Of a stretch of 64,000 nt of DNA, positions 23,986-33,108 are shown piece after piece. Positions within the stretch are counted from its first letter, which is position 1. Each line of letters begins with the position of its first letter. Source of the stretch: JAPLST01 sp964397565 (GTDB taxonomy: Bacteria > Auribacterota > UBA3054 > JAPLST01). Made by a program: the position numbers and the translations under genes. The notes under the pieces were generated by a model that saw nothing but the letters and a program-made list of their open reading frames with translations, made no database searches and was not told the origin of the DNA. The stretch lies in NCBI GenBank assembly GCA_964397565.1, contig CAYNJC010000003.1, positions 62,001-126,000 of the forward strand. Direction: 5' to 3'.

Positions 23986-26900
23986 ATGAAACGGATGGCC
24001 AGTATTCTAGTGATGATGAGCATGGTGCCGCTGACGCTGACGGCGCAGCAGAGTCTGATGAGCGCAGCCGCCGCTGCATCGGCGACGAACGTCGCGCCGG
24101 CGGGCGTGTTGTTGACCCCGGAAATGGTGCTGGGCGTGATGAACCCGCGCGCGGTGCAGGCTGCACCCGTGACGCCCGCGCCGTCAACACCGGCACCGGT
24201 TACGCCTGCGCCGGTGACCATCGCACCGGTCACGCTGGCGGCGCCGACCGGGCAGGTCGGTCAGTTACCAGCCACCACCCCGGTCACCCCGATTACACCG
24301 GCGGCGGTGACGACCCCGGTCACCCCGATTACGCCGGCGGCGACCACCCCGGTCACACCCATTACACCGGCGGCGGTGACGACCCCGGTCACACCCATTA
24401 CACCGGCGGTGACTACCCCGGTCACCCCGGGGCCTGTGACGACATCCGTCATGGCGGAGGTGCAGCTTGGGCAGATCAACGCAATTGGACAAATGCCGCC
24501 GATGCCGCCTGCGCCCGTCTTGATCACCAATGAGCCGCAAGCGACGACCGAGACGTATCCCGATGGCCGCATCAAAGCGCGCGGCTACATCATGACCGAC
24601 AACAAGGGCACGCCATTCCGCTTGGGCCCGTGGGAGTTGTGGTACAGCAACGGCTGCATGGAAAGCTGCGGCTGGTACATGCAGGGCTACAAGGAAGGGG
24701 TATGGACCAATTGGCACGACAATGGTCAGCTGAAGTCATACGGGACGCATCAACAAGATGTCTTGCAGGGCAAATGGGTTTTGTTTGCGCTGGATGGCAC
24801 GCCGCAGATGGGCAGGTACGTGAATGGCAATCCGGACGGCGAATGGATCTTCTGGTATACCAACGGGCAGATGGCCGCCCAAGGTGATTATGAAGAAGGC
24901 AAGCCGGATGGCAAGTGGCGTTACTGGCATGCCAACGGGCAACTGGAAGTGGTTGGCTCATTTGACGCGGGCATGCGCGACGGCGAACGCACCTACTATG
25001 ATGAAACAGGTCGCAAGGTTGCCGAAGGAGATTTTGAGGAGAACGAAAAAGTTGACACATGGCACGAGTGGGGCCCGACCGGCCTTGAAAAAACGACGAC
25101 ATACCAGAAGGGCACGCCGCGGGAAGTGATCGAGGAGCTGTCACGCTACCCCAATGGCAAGAAACGCGAAACCCTGACCTATATCTACGCCGGGCCGCAG
25201 CCGCCGGCTTATGCGACCCTGACGGTCTATTATGACAATGAACGCAAATATGCCGAAGGCCTGTGGGCCAACGGCAAGCAAGAAGGCGAGTGGATTACCT
25301 GGGCGCCCAACAAGAAGGAGACCTCGCGTGGCACGTACTCGGGCGGTCTGAAGCATGGCCAGTGGAATGAAGTGGATGCCGCCGGCGTGGCGCACACCCT
25401 GTTCTACAATTACGGCACGCCGGTCAGCACGCCGGACCAAGTGACGGTAGTGACGCCCACGATATCCGGAATAATCCCGTCGACGACCCCGCCGGCGCTC
25501 CAACCAAGCGCGCCACTGCTGCAACCGGCGACCGCGCCGACCGCGCCGGTCACCACACCGGCATCGCCGACCGCGCCGGTCACCACGCCGGCACCGTCGC
25601 CGACCGCGCCGGTCACCACACCGGCACCGCCGCCGACCGTGCCACTGCTGCAACCGGCGGTCGCGCCGACCGCGCCAATCAGCGCGCCCGCCACCGAACC
25701 GACCGCGCCGATAGCACCGCCCACCCTGACGCCCGCCACATCCAACGATGCGTCCGCCCAGCCGCTCCAACTCGAGCAGCATGCCGACGAATCGGAGTTG
25801 CGCGGTGAAGGCCCGTGGCAGGAAGGCCAGCGCCATGGCGTCTGGACATTTTTCCATGATCGGACCGCGCGCTATTCGCAGGGGACGTATGAGAAAGGCA
25901 AACGCGCGGGCCTGTGGACATTGTGGTTTAGTAATGGCGCGCAGCGTGCGACGGGTCCGTATCGCGACGGCCTGAAGCATGGCGCATGGCGTTCATGGTA
26001 TGAACAAGGTGCGCCCGCCACGGAAGGCACGTATGCAGACGGCGATCGTGACGGCCAGTGGACGTTGTGGTCGCGCACTGGCGAGAAAGTGACCGGCGGG
26101 TATCGCCACGGCGAACCGGACGGTGCCTGGACCTATTTTTACACCAACGGCACGAAGCGGGCCGAGGGCGTCTACCGCAATGACCGCGCCGATGGGCTCT
26201 GGCGCTATTGGCATGCGAACGGCACGCTCAGCGCACAATTGACCTTCTCAAACGGCATGGCACACGGCGCCTGCGCGGCGTGGCAGCCGGACGGGCGCAA
26301 ACTTGCCGAAGGAAACTACGCGAAGCATGCCAAACACGGACGCTGGCAGGAATGGGACATTCACGGCGCGACGCGCATCATGGAATATAGTGGCGGCACG
26401 CTGGTCGCCTTGTCCGAAGTCCGCGCGACGCATCCAGACGGCACCGTTGCCGATGAATGTTGTTATGCTGTCTTCAATGGCACGGCGGACACGAACATTG
26501 CCACGCAGCTCTTGCGCTATCCGCGCGGGCAACTACGCGCGCAAGGCCCGCTCGACAATGGCGCGCGGCACGGCGCCTGGCTGTTCTGGCACAGCAACGG
26601 TGTGCATGCCGCACAGGGCGCCTACCAGCGGGGCAAAAAGGACGGGGCCTGGAGCAAGTGGGCTCCGACCGGCACCCAAGCTGCACAGGGATCGTATGCC
26701 GCGGGCGTGCGGACTGGCACCTGGCGGCTGTACGATTCCGGCGGGGTGGTCACCAGCGAAGGCCCATATCTGGATGGCGTGCGCGATGGGCTGTGGCTGC
26801 GCCGGCATCCCAATGGAGTGAATGCCGCGGAAACAATGTATCACCGGGGCAAGCCGGAAGGCACGTACCGGCGCTGGCATGCGAATGGCACCAATGCCAT

Positions 26901-27294
26901 GAGCGGCGCCTACTTAAACGGCGCGCGCGAGGGCGCGTGGCTGAGTTATTATCCCGACGGCGTGCTGCAGGCAGAAACAACCTATCGCCACAACATCCAG
27001 GATGGCCCGGTTGTGCAGTATCACAACAATGGCGTGCAACAAGTGCGCGGCACCTACACCAAGGGCGTGCGCGATGGACAGTGGCAGGAATGGTATCGCA
27101 GCGGCGCGCCAAAAAGCGCGGGTGCCTATCGCGCGGGCGTCCCGGATGGCGTCTGGAAAGAATGGTATGACAACAACCAGCCCAGTGCGGAAGGCGCCTA
27201 TCGCAATGGCAAGAAAGACGGCGGGTGGAAGGAATGGGATGTGCAAGGCCAGCTGCGCACGCTGCGCTACGCCAACGGGATCATGACACCGTAA
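23986..27294 (+). CDS. Giant secreted MORN-like (YwqK-type) repeat protein
   Basis: A 1102-residue protein. The ATG at 23986 follows AGGA and begins a signal peptide (MKRMASILVMMSMVPLTLTAQQS). A low-complexity PVTPITPAAVTTP region follows (24271-24430). Then come two long blocks of a roughly 23-residue repeat of the form 'G.W..WY.NGQ...G.Y..G..DG.W..W': block one about residues 190-480, block two about 600-1100, separated by a second Pro/Thr/Ala linker (25541-25670). I count over twenty repeats. Such repeats (MORN_2, toxin-antitoxin YwqK family) form beta-hairpin solenoids. The size, signal peptide and twin solenoids suggest a surface-exposed binding or structural protein; no catalytic domain is seen. 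Divergent from the Memo-AMMECR1 gene. Confidence 0.85.
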   Translation: MKRMASILVMMSMVPLTLTAQQSLMSAAAAASATNVAPAGVLLTPEMVLGVMNPRAVQAAPVTPAPSTPAPVTPAPVTIAPVTLAAPTGQVGQLPATTPVTPITPAAVTTPVTPITPAATTPVTPITPAAVTTPVTPITPAVTTPVTPGPVTTSVMAEVQLGQINAIGQMPPMPPAPVLITNEPQATTETYPDGRIKARGYIMTDNKGTPFRLGPWELWYSNGCMESCGWYMQGYKEGVWTNWHDNGQLKSYGTHQQDVLQGKWVLFALDGTPQMGRYVNGNPDGEWIFWYTNGQMAAQGDYEEGKPDGKWRYWHANGQLEVVGSFDAGMRDGERTYYDETGRKVAEGDFEENEKVDTWHEWGPTGLEKTTTYQKGTPREVIEELSRYPNGKKRETLTYIYAGPQPPAYATLTVYYDNERKYAEGLWANGKQEGEWITWAPNKKETSRGTYSGGLKHGQWNEVDAAGVAHTLFYNYGTPVSTPDQVTVVTPTISGIIPSTTPPALQPSAPLLQPATAPTAPVTTPASPTAPVTTPAPSPTAPVTTPAPPPTVPLLQPAVAPTAPISAPATEPTAPIAPPTLTPATSNDASAQPLQLEQHADESELRGEGPWQEGQRHGVWTFFHDRTARYSQGTYEKGKRAGLWTLWFSNGAQRATGPYRDGLKHGAWRSWYEQGAPATEGTYADGDRDGQWTLWSRTGEKVTGGYRHGEPDGAWTYFYTNGTKRAEGVYRNDRADGLWRYWHANGTLSAQLTFSNGMAHGACAAWQPDGRKLAEGNYAKHAKHGRWQEWDIHGATRIMEYSGGTLVALSEVRATHPDGTVADECCYAVFNGTADTNIATQLLRYPRGQLRAQGPLDNGARHGAWLFWHSNGVHAAQGAYQRGKKDGAWSKWAPTGTQAAQGSYAAGVRTGTWRLYDSGGVVTSEGPYLDGVRDGLWLRRHPNGVNAAETMYHRGKPEGTYRRWHANGTNAMSGAYLNGAREGAWLSYYPDGVLQAETTYRHNIQDGPVVQYHNNGVQQVRGTYTKGVRDGQWQEWYRSGAPKSAGAYRAGVPDGVWKEWYDNNQPSAEGAYRNGKKDGGWKEWDVQGQLRTLRYANGIMTP
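24271..24430 (+). repeat. In-frame 33-36 bp tandem repeats (PVTPITPAAVTT)
   Basis: About four near-identical units such as ACCCCGGTCACCCCGATTAC encode TTPVTPITPAAV. Units differ in length (a missing Val codon) and by C/A wobble changes, suggesting slippage-driven length variation of the N-terminal stalk. Confidence 0.85.
25541..25670 (+). repeat. In-frame 33-36 bp tandem repeats of the inter-solenoid linker
   Basis: Repeated GACCGCGCCGGTCACCACAC units encode PTAPVTTPA(P/S) three times, joining the two MORN-like blocks. Confidence 0.8.
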
Positions 27295-27312
27295 TTCTTT
27301 CGCCGCGAAAGG

Positions 27313-27499
27313 ATTACTAATGAAACCGCTTTCTACGTTGCAGCGTCCGTGTAGCCGCCCGCGGTGAGGGCGGCTTCTGCAGCCGCGGTCATCCGCGCCG
27401 TTGACGGGATCCACGCCGTTGGCGGGACTCCAAGCAGCTCCAAGCAGGCGCCCGCGGCCACAATTGGCATGACACCAAGAAAGCGCATTCATTAGTATT
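27313..27499. mobile_element. MITE-like element copy A
   Basis: The left end TTACTAATGAAACCGCTTTC is matched by the inverse complement of the right end (ATACTAATGAATGCGCTTTC). The interior carries the family core GTAGCCGCCCGCGGTGAGGG (a GCCGCCC/GGGCGGC hairpin) and CCGTTGGCGGGACTCCAAGC. No coding capacity. It sits directly after the MORN-like gene and fills most of the gap to the convergent kinase gene. Confidence 0.7.
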
Positions 27500-27523
27500 A
27501 AAAACTGCGCGGCTACCGCAGCC

Positions 27524-28741
27524 TCAGGTTGATGCCGCGGCCCGTGGCGCGCGCGGTGCATCCAGCACTTCCCGCAGTTTTTCCAACAGTTTTTGCGGCA
27601 CAAATGGCTTCTGCAGAAAATGGGCCTCGCCCTGCAGCACTTGCTGGCGCAGGCATTCGTCTTCGGTGTAGCCGGAGGTGAAGATGATTTTTAGTGTGGG
27701 TTTCATCTGCAGGGCTTGTTCGGCCATTTCGCGACCATTCATGCCCGGCATGACGATATCCGTGAGCAACAGGTCAATATTCGCGCGGGCCTGACTCAAT
27801 TTGAGCAGGCCTTCCCGGGCGTCTTCGGCGTCGATAATCGTGTACCCGCGCAGGGACAGCAAATCGCGCAGTAAGACGCGCACACTTGGGTCGTCTTCCA
27901 CCAGTAGAATAGTTTCCGTGCCGGACAGGGTGGTCGGTCGCTGCGGCGCGGGCGGCGCGGCGGTCGCCGTGGTGCGCAGCGGCAAATAGATTGTCACGGT
28001 GGTGCCATGCCCCACGTGACTTTCGCAAAACAGATGGCCCTCAATCTGGGTGATGACGGCATAGGCAGAGAAGAGGCCCAAACCGATGTGCCGCCCATCT
28101 TCATGGGTGGTGAAAAATGGCTCGAAGGCATGCGCCAGCACGTCGGGGCTCATGCCCGCGCCGCTGTCACGCGCCGTCAGACACACATAGCGACCCGGCG
28201 GCAGCTTGTGCGGCGCCGGCGTGGCGAGGGTACACTCGACAATCGTGGTGCGCAGTGCAAACGTGCCGCCACGCGGCATGGCATCGGCCGCATTGCGCGC
28301 CAGGTGCAGCAAGACCTGCTCGACTTCATCGGGTTCGACACTGGCCAGACCGCGTTCCTGACACAAGTCCAATGTCAAAGTGATCTGCGGCCCGAGCGCG
28401 GCGCGTAGCTGCGGTGCGCTGGTGGCGGCAATGGCATTCAGGTTCATCGTCACCGGCTGGAACACACGCTGGGTGCTAAAGACCATCAGCAGGCGCGTCA
28501 AGCGCGCGGCATGCTCGCCGGCGCCCTTGATTTCGCGCAGATAGGCATACAACGGCCCATCCGGATGAATTTTCTCCATCAGCACATCGCAATACCCGAA
28601 AATCAGCATCAAGGCATTGTTGAAATCATGGGCGATGCCGCCGGCCATCCGCCGCAAAGAATCCATTTTCTCCATGGTAGCCATCTGCTGTTCGACCCGC
28701 GCGGTGGTATCCGGTGTGGCGGGGAGCGCTGGGGTAGTCAT
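27524..28741 (-). CDS. Soluble hybrid histidine kinase (HisKA-HATPase-receiver)
   Basis: A 405-residue cytoplasmic protein with no sensor or membrane domain. After a short start, the phosphorylated His is in 'MAGGIAHDFNNALMLIFGY' (about 34-52). The ATPase shows the N-box 'LLHLARNAADAMPRGG', G1 'ARDSGAGMSPD', F-box 'FEPFFTT' and G2 'GLGLFSAY'. A receiver domain begins at 'ETILLVEDDPSVRVLL' with phospho-acceptor Asp in 'LLTDIVMPGMNG' and the conserved Lys in 'FLQKPF'. It lies 28 bases downstream of the 1289-residue sensor kinase, so the two hybrid kinases form one operon; their receivers may exchange phosphate. No separate DNA-binding response regulator is seen nearby. Confidence 0.93.
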   Translation of the reverse strand: MTTPALPATPDTTARVEQQMATMEKMDSLRRMAGGIAHDFNNALMLIFGYCDVLMEKIHPDGPLYAYLREIKGAGEHAARLTRLLMVFSTQRVFQPVTMNLNAIAATSAPQLRAALGPQITLTLDLCQERGLASVEPDEVEQVLLHLARNAADAMPRGGTFALRTTIVECTLATPAPHKLPPGRYVCLTARDSGAGMSPDVLAHAFEPFFTTHEDGRHIGLGLFSAYAVITQIEGHLFCESHVGHGTTVTIYLPLRTTATAAPPAPQRPTTLSGTETILLVEDDPSVRVLLRDLLSLRGYTIIDAEDAREGLLKLSQARANIDLLLTDIVMPGMNGREMAEQALQMKPTLKIIFTSGYTEDECLRQQVLQGEAHFLQKPFVPQKLLEKLREVLDAPRAPRAAAST

Positions 28742-28769
28742 CGGTAGCGTCCTTCCAAAAATGCAGGTG

Positions 28770-31700
28770 TTAAGACGTCAGCACGGTGCGCAGCATGTCC
28801 TGTAACTGGGCAATGGTATAGGGCTTGCGCAGCAGGGCTTTGAAGCCCTGCGACGAAAGATCGCTGGTCAAGTCATCGTTGAAATAGCCGCTCGTGGCGA
28901 CACAGCGCACGGCGGGGTCTATCGCCTGCAAGGCGCGCAAGGTATCCGCGCCGCCCATGCCGCCCGGCACGGTCATGTCAACAATGACCACATCAAACGG
29001 GTGCTGCTGTGCATGGGCTTCCTGATACGCCTGCACGGCCGCCGCACCGTCTTCACTGGTGGCCACATGATAGCCCAACTTCTCCAGCACGGCGCGGGTT
29101 GTGCGCAAAATGACCAGCTCATCGTCCATCAAGAGAATACGGCCTTTGCCCGGCAGCAGCACCGGCGGCGTGTTGGGGGGCGCGTCATGCGGCGCCACCA
29201 CGACCGGCAGATAGATGAAGAAACTCGTGCCCTGGCCTGCGTGGGATTCAACGGTCAGCACGCCTTTGTGATTTTTGATGATCGAGTAGCTGATCGTCAA
29301 CCCCAGGCCGCTGCCTTTGCTCTTGGTCGTGAAATAGGGGTCGAAAATTTTCTGCAGGTGCTCGGGGGCAATGCCCGGGCCGGTGTCATGTACCGCGATG
29401 CGCACATGCGCGCCGGGCTGCATGTGGGGGGCCAGCGCCGTGGTCAGCATCACATTTTCGACTGCGACCTGTAGCTGGCCGCCGTGCGGCATGGCTTGCA
29501 CCGCGTTGATCACCAGATTGTTGATTACCTGCGAAATCTGGCCGGGGTCAATCTCGGCCGCCCAGGCATCCGCTGGCGTGAGCAGATCGCAGCACACGGC
29601 ACTGCCGCGCAGCATCAACGGCACAGTATCGCGCACGAGCTGGTCGAGAGCGACGCGCTTTTTCATCGGCGCGCTGCCGCGCGCAAAGGTCAACAATTGC
29701 TGGGTCAATTGTATGGCCTGCGCGACCGCGGTCTCGGCGTCGTTCAGGCGCTCGTTCACTGCGGTGTTGCTTTCGGCATGCATGTGCGCCAGCGAGATAT
29801 TGCCCAACACGACCGTCAGCAGATTGTTGAAGTCGTGCGCAATGCCGCCGGCCAGCACGCTCAACGACTCGATTTTCTGGGCTTTCAGCAGCTCGCCTTC
29901 CACGCGCCGCTCGGCGCTCACGTCGCGGAACACCAGCACGACCCCGATCACTCGGCTGGCGCGATCACAAATTGGCGCGGCACTGTCGCGCACGACCCGC
30001 TCGGTGCCGTCGCGCATGACTAGAAGGTGGGCCTCGTCCAACGGCACTATCACGCGCTGCTGCAGCACCTCGTTGACCGGGCTGGCGCAGGCCGCGCGGG
30101 TGTCCTCGGCCAGAGTGCGAAACACCTCGCCCACCGGCCGCCCGCAGGCCTCTTCGGCCAGCCAGCCGGTCAGCTCTTCCGCCACCCGGTTCATCAGCGT
30201 GATGGTGCCGGTGGTATCGGTGCTGATCACGCCGTCGCCAATGCTGCGCAAGGTCACCGCCAGGCGCTCTCTCTCGGCCGCCACCGCTTCTTCGGCAATC
30301 TTGCGCGCGGTGATGTCGAGCGTCACACCCAACATGCGCGTCGGCGTGCCGTCCGCACTGCGCACCACGTCACCCATTTCTGCAATCCAGCGCAGGTCGC
30401 CGTTGGCGCAGACGATGCGGTGTTCGATGGCATACGGCACGCCGCGCGTCAGGCAGGCCTGGATGGTGGCGTCCACACGCGCGCGGTCATCCGGGTGCAC
30501 ATGCTCCATGAAGATGGCATAGCTTATGACCCCGGTCGCGCTCTCAATGCCAAAGATCTGCAGCGTCGTTGGCGACCAGACATCCACATTCGCGATCAAA
30601 TCCCAATCCCACGTGCCCAGCCGCGCACATTGCTGAGCCAGTGCCAGGCGGCTCTCGCTGATGCGCAGCGCCGTCTCCGCGCGCTGGCGTTGGTCCGCCT
30701 CGTACGCCAAGGCAATCAAATCCGCAACCGAGCCGGCGAATTCCTCGTCGGCATGCGACCATATCCGTGCCGGACCGATGTGCTCAAGGCACAAGATGCC
30801 CAGCGTCACGCCGTGCGACCGCACCGCCGTATCCAACATCGAGGTGATCCCGAGCGGCCGCAGATAGAGGTCCTTGAACTCAGCCACGCGTGCATCGTTC
30901 AAGGCATCGGGGGCAACAATGCTCGTCAGTTCCTCCAGCGCGACAAAGTAGCGCGGGTAGTCGCCCGCGTGCAGCAGATTGCCATGACTGTGCGCATGGC
31001 GCTGCGCGCAATAGCAATCGTGACATTCGATCGCCGCCCGCTCGGCCGTGTACGCCCAATAGCTGACGCGCGCCACCGGCAGGGTGTGGGCCACGGTCTC
31101 GAGCAGGCGTGCCAGCGCCGCGGCAAAATCAGTCGCCGGCTCCTTCATCAGCGCCAGTAGGGCCGCGTGATAGCGGGCAATTTGCGCCACCTCGCGCAGC
31201 CGCGCCGTTTCCTCGCGCCGCTGGGCGGTCACGTCCCGCACCACCGATTGCACCGCCCATGCGCCCTGGTGCGTGATCGGCACGCTGACGATGTCTATTT
31301 CGACTTCCGCGCCATCCGCCCGCCGTACGCGCAACGACAACGGCAAAACATGGCGCGCGTCTTCCTGTAACAATTCGTGGTGCTGCTGCCAGGCGTGGGC
31401 CGCATCGGGCGGCAGCAGCGCCGCCAAGGGTTTCCCGATCACGTCCGCCGGTGTGGGCGCGCCCAAGATGCGGGCCATGCTGGGATTGGCAAAGATGAGC
31501 GTCTGCGCAGTGGCCACACACACGCCATCCGGCGAGGATTCCACTAATTTGGCATAACGGTCTTCGCTGGCCAGGGTATCCTGACGGCCGCGCTCGATGC
31601 GGGTCAGCATCGCATTCACCGCGGCGCCCAAGTGCGCGACTTCATCCGTGCCACTGACTACCACCCGCGCCGCGCTGTCGCCGGTCGTGCTGATGTGGGT

Positions 31701-32639
31701 CACATCGTCATGCAAGCGCGCCAAGCGCGCCAAGACAAAGCGCTCCAGCGTCACGCTTGCCAGCACAATAAAACACACCCCGGTTAAGCCCAGCATCAAC
31801 AACGCCGCGCGCATCGTCGCCTGCCCGCGCGCATATACCGTGCGCGGCATCGGGACGGTGGCGATCAAGCAGGGCTGGCCATGGATATTGCGCAACTGCA
31901 CATACCCGTGCAAGGCCTGGCCGGGCGCGCCGGCACCCGCGCCCACGCGCACATTGTCGTCACGGCCAACGACGGTTGCGCGCGCAAACGCGGCCGTCAC
32001 ACTCGTGGTGTGGAGACAATGCATCTCCATCCGCAATTGGGTCACCGCGCGCAGCCGGGCCAGCTCGGTTTTGTCCAGCAAGCGTCCGATAATCAGCGCG
32101 CCACGGATCGGCCCTTCGTTCTTGCTGGTGATGATCGGCCGCGACACCACCACCATCGGGCGCTGGTCCAGACATAGCAAGCCGCCCACCCAACTCGCCA
32201 CATTGCTATGCGCCACCAGCAATGCCTGCGGGCCAAGGTGGCGGGCCAGCTCCCGCGGCACGGCGACTGCCTTCTTCTGTGCCAGATCATAGGCCTTGGC
32301 ATACATGATCGTGCCGGATGGGCTGACGAACACCATCAGATTAATGGCCGATCCTTCAAACGTTTGATCCACCAGATTGCGCAGGATGTAGGTGCGATTG
32401 CTGGTGCTGACAAAGTCGCAGGTGTCGTCCCACGCCGCCCAGTCATGCGCCATAGTGTCATAGTGCTGCACGGTCTGCTCAACGGCATGGGTCACGCGCT
32501 GCAAATCGCGCAAAGAATACGCGCGCTCAACCCGTGCAAACCCGCGCAGCACCACCGCGCGAAAGCCAAGCGCGCCACCGGCCAGCACCAGTACCAAGGT
32601 ACCGCAGCCAATCAGCAATATTTTTGTGCGCAATCTCAT
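28770..32639 (-). CDS. Membrane-bound hybrid sensor histidine kinase (CHASE4-HAMP-PAS-GAF-PAS-PAS-HK-REC)
   Basis: A 1289-residue sensor kinase. Domain order, approximate: membrane helix (ILLIGCGTLVLVLAGGALGF), periplasmic CHASE4-like domain ('HDWAAWDDTCDFV', about 55-240), second helix (AALLMLGLTGVCFIVLASV), HAMP, PAS ('YAKLVESSPDGVCVA'), GAF-like, PAS with PAC ('LAQQCARLGTWDWDL'), PAS ('LRSIGDGVISTDTTGTITLMN'). Then HisKA with His in 'LAGGIAHDFNNLLTVVLGN', HATPase ('NNLVINAVQAMP', 'DTGPGIAPEH', 'GSGLGLTIS'), and a C-terminal receiver ('ILLMDDELVILR', Asp in 'VIVDMTVPGGMGG', 'LLRKPYT'). The ATG at 32639 is preferred to one eight to nine codons upstream. First gene of a two-kinase operon; the signal is unknown. 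Confidence 0.92.
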   Translation of the reverse strand: MRLRTKILLIGCGTLVLVLAGGALGFRAVVLRGFARVERAYSLRDLQRVTHAVEQTVQHYDTMAHDWAAWDDTCDFVSTSNRTYILRNLVDQTFEGSAINLMVFVSPSGTIMYAKAYDLAQKKAVAVPRELARHLGPQALLVAHSNVASWVGGLLCLDQRPMVVVSRPIITSKNEGPIRGALIIGRLLDKTELARLRAVTQLRMEMHCLHTTSVTAAFARATVVGRDDNVRVGAGAGAPGQALHGYVQLRNIHGQPCLIATVPMPRTVYARGQATMRAALLMLGLTGVCFIVLASVTLERFVLARLARLHDDVTHISTTGDSAARVVVSGTDEVAHLGAAVNAMLTRIERGRQDTLASEDRYAKLVESSPDGVCVATAQTLIFANPSMARILGAPTPADVIGKPLAALLPPDAAHAWQQHHELLQEDARHVLPLSLRVRRADGAEVEIDIVSVPITHQGAWAVQSVVRDVTAQRREETARLREVAQIARYHAALLALMKEPATDFAAALARLLETVAHTLPVARVSYWAYTAERAAIECHDCYCAQRHAHSHGNLLHAGDYPRYFVALEELTSIVAPDALNDARVAEFKDLYLRPLGITSMLDTAVRSHGVTLGILCLEHIGPARIWSHADEEFAGSVADLIALAYEADQRQRAETALRISESRLALAQQCARLGTWDWDLIANVDVWSPTTLQIFGIESATGVISYAIFMEHVHPDDRARVDATIQACLTRGVPYAIEHRIVCANGDLRWIAEMGDVVRSADGTPTRMLGVTLDITARKIAEEAVAAERERLAVTLRSIGDGVISTDTTGTITLMNRVAEELTGWLAEEACGRPVGEVFRTLAEDTRAACASPVNEVLQQRVIVPLDEAHLLVMRDGTERVVRDSAAPICDRASRVIGVVLVFRDVSAERRVEGELLKAQKIESLSVLAGGIAHDFNNLLTVVLGNISLAHMHAESNTAVNERLNDAETAVAQAIQLTQQLLTFARGSAPMKKRVALDQLVRDTVPLMLRGSAVCCDLLTPADAWAAEIDPGQISQVINNLVINAVQAMPHGGQLQVAVENVMLTTALAPHMQPGAHVRIAVHDTGPGIAPEHLQKIFDPYFTTKSKGSGLGLTISYSIIKNHKGVLTVESHAGQGTSFFIYLPVVVAPHDAPPNTPPVLLPGKGRILLMDDELVILRTTRAVLEKLGYHVATSEDGAAAVQAYQEAHAQQHPFDVVIVDMTVPGGMGGADTLRALQAIDPAVRCVATSGYFNDDLTSDLSSQGFKALLRKPYTIAQLQDMLRTVLTS

Positions 32640-32713
32640 ATGTGGTGGTCGTTCTGCCCTCATTATAGCTATCCCGCCCGGAAAACGCAATCTGAAATAC
32701 GTGGCGCTTCCCC

Positions 32714-32869
32714 ATGCGTGCGCGTGCTTGTTGGCGTTCCAATGCGCCTGCTTGGAGCTGGTTTGGGAGCTGCTTGGAGCCCCGCCACCGGCGCGGATGA
32801 CCGCGGCTGCAGAAGCCGCCCTCGCCGTGGGCGGCTACAAAAATGCTGCAACGGAGCACGCGCACGCAT
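32714..32869. mobile_element. MITE-like element copy D (inverted, divergent ends)
   Basis: The ends ATGCGTGCGCGTGCT (32714-32728) and AGCACGCGCACGCAT (32855-32869) are perfect 15-bp inverse complements. The interior, read on the minus strand, matches the core of copies A-C (GCGGCTTCTGCAGCCGCGGT and the GGCGGGGCTCCAAGCAGCT module). The end sequence differs from the other copies but pairing is kept. Confidence 0.7.
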
Positions 32870-33019
32870 TCGTAAAATTCTAATACTTTAAGGTTTGGGA
32901 TGCGGGCCCACCATTGCCCGCCGTGGCAACATAGTTTGCCACTAATCCGTTTCGTTGCGAAAGGAATTTTCCGGTTCATTCCGCGGACCAAGTCGCCGCA
33001 TCGGAGCCCGGCTCCGCGC

Positions 33020-33048
33020 TTGCGCGGCGGTGGCGCTTTTGCTACAAT
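33020..33048 (+). promoter_or_regulatory. Promoter of potABCD
   Basis: TTGCGC, a 17-base spacer ending in TGC, then TACAAT. Extended -10. Predicted start near 33055, about 54 bases before the potA ATG. A TTTCGTTGCGAAA palindrome lies about 60 bases upstream (about 32950). Confidence 0.65.
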
Positions 33049-33108
33049 GCCCCTTATTCTTATGCGCGACAGCGGCGCGGTTCTTTTTTTGTTTGCGGAG
33101 CATCCTTG

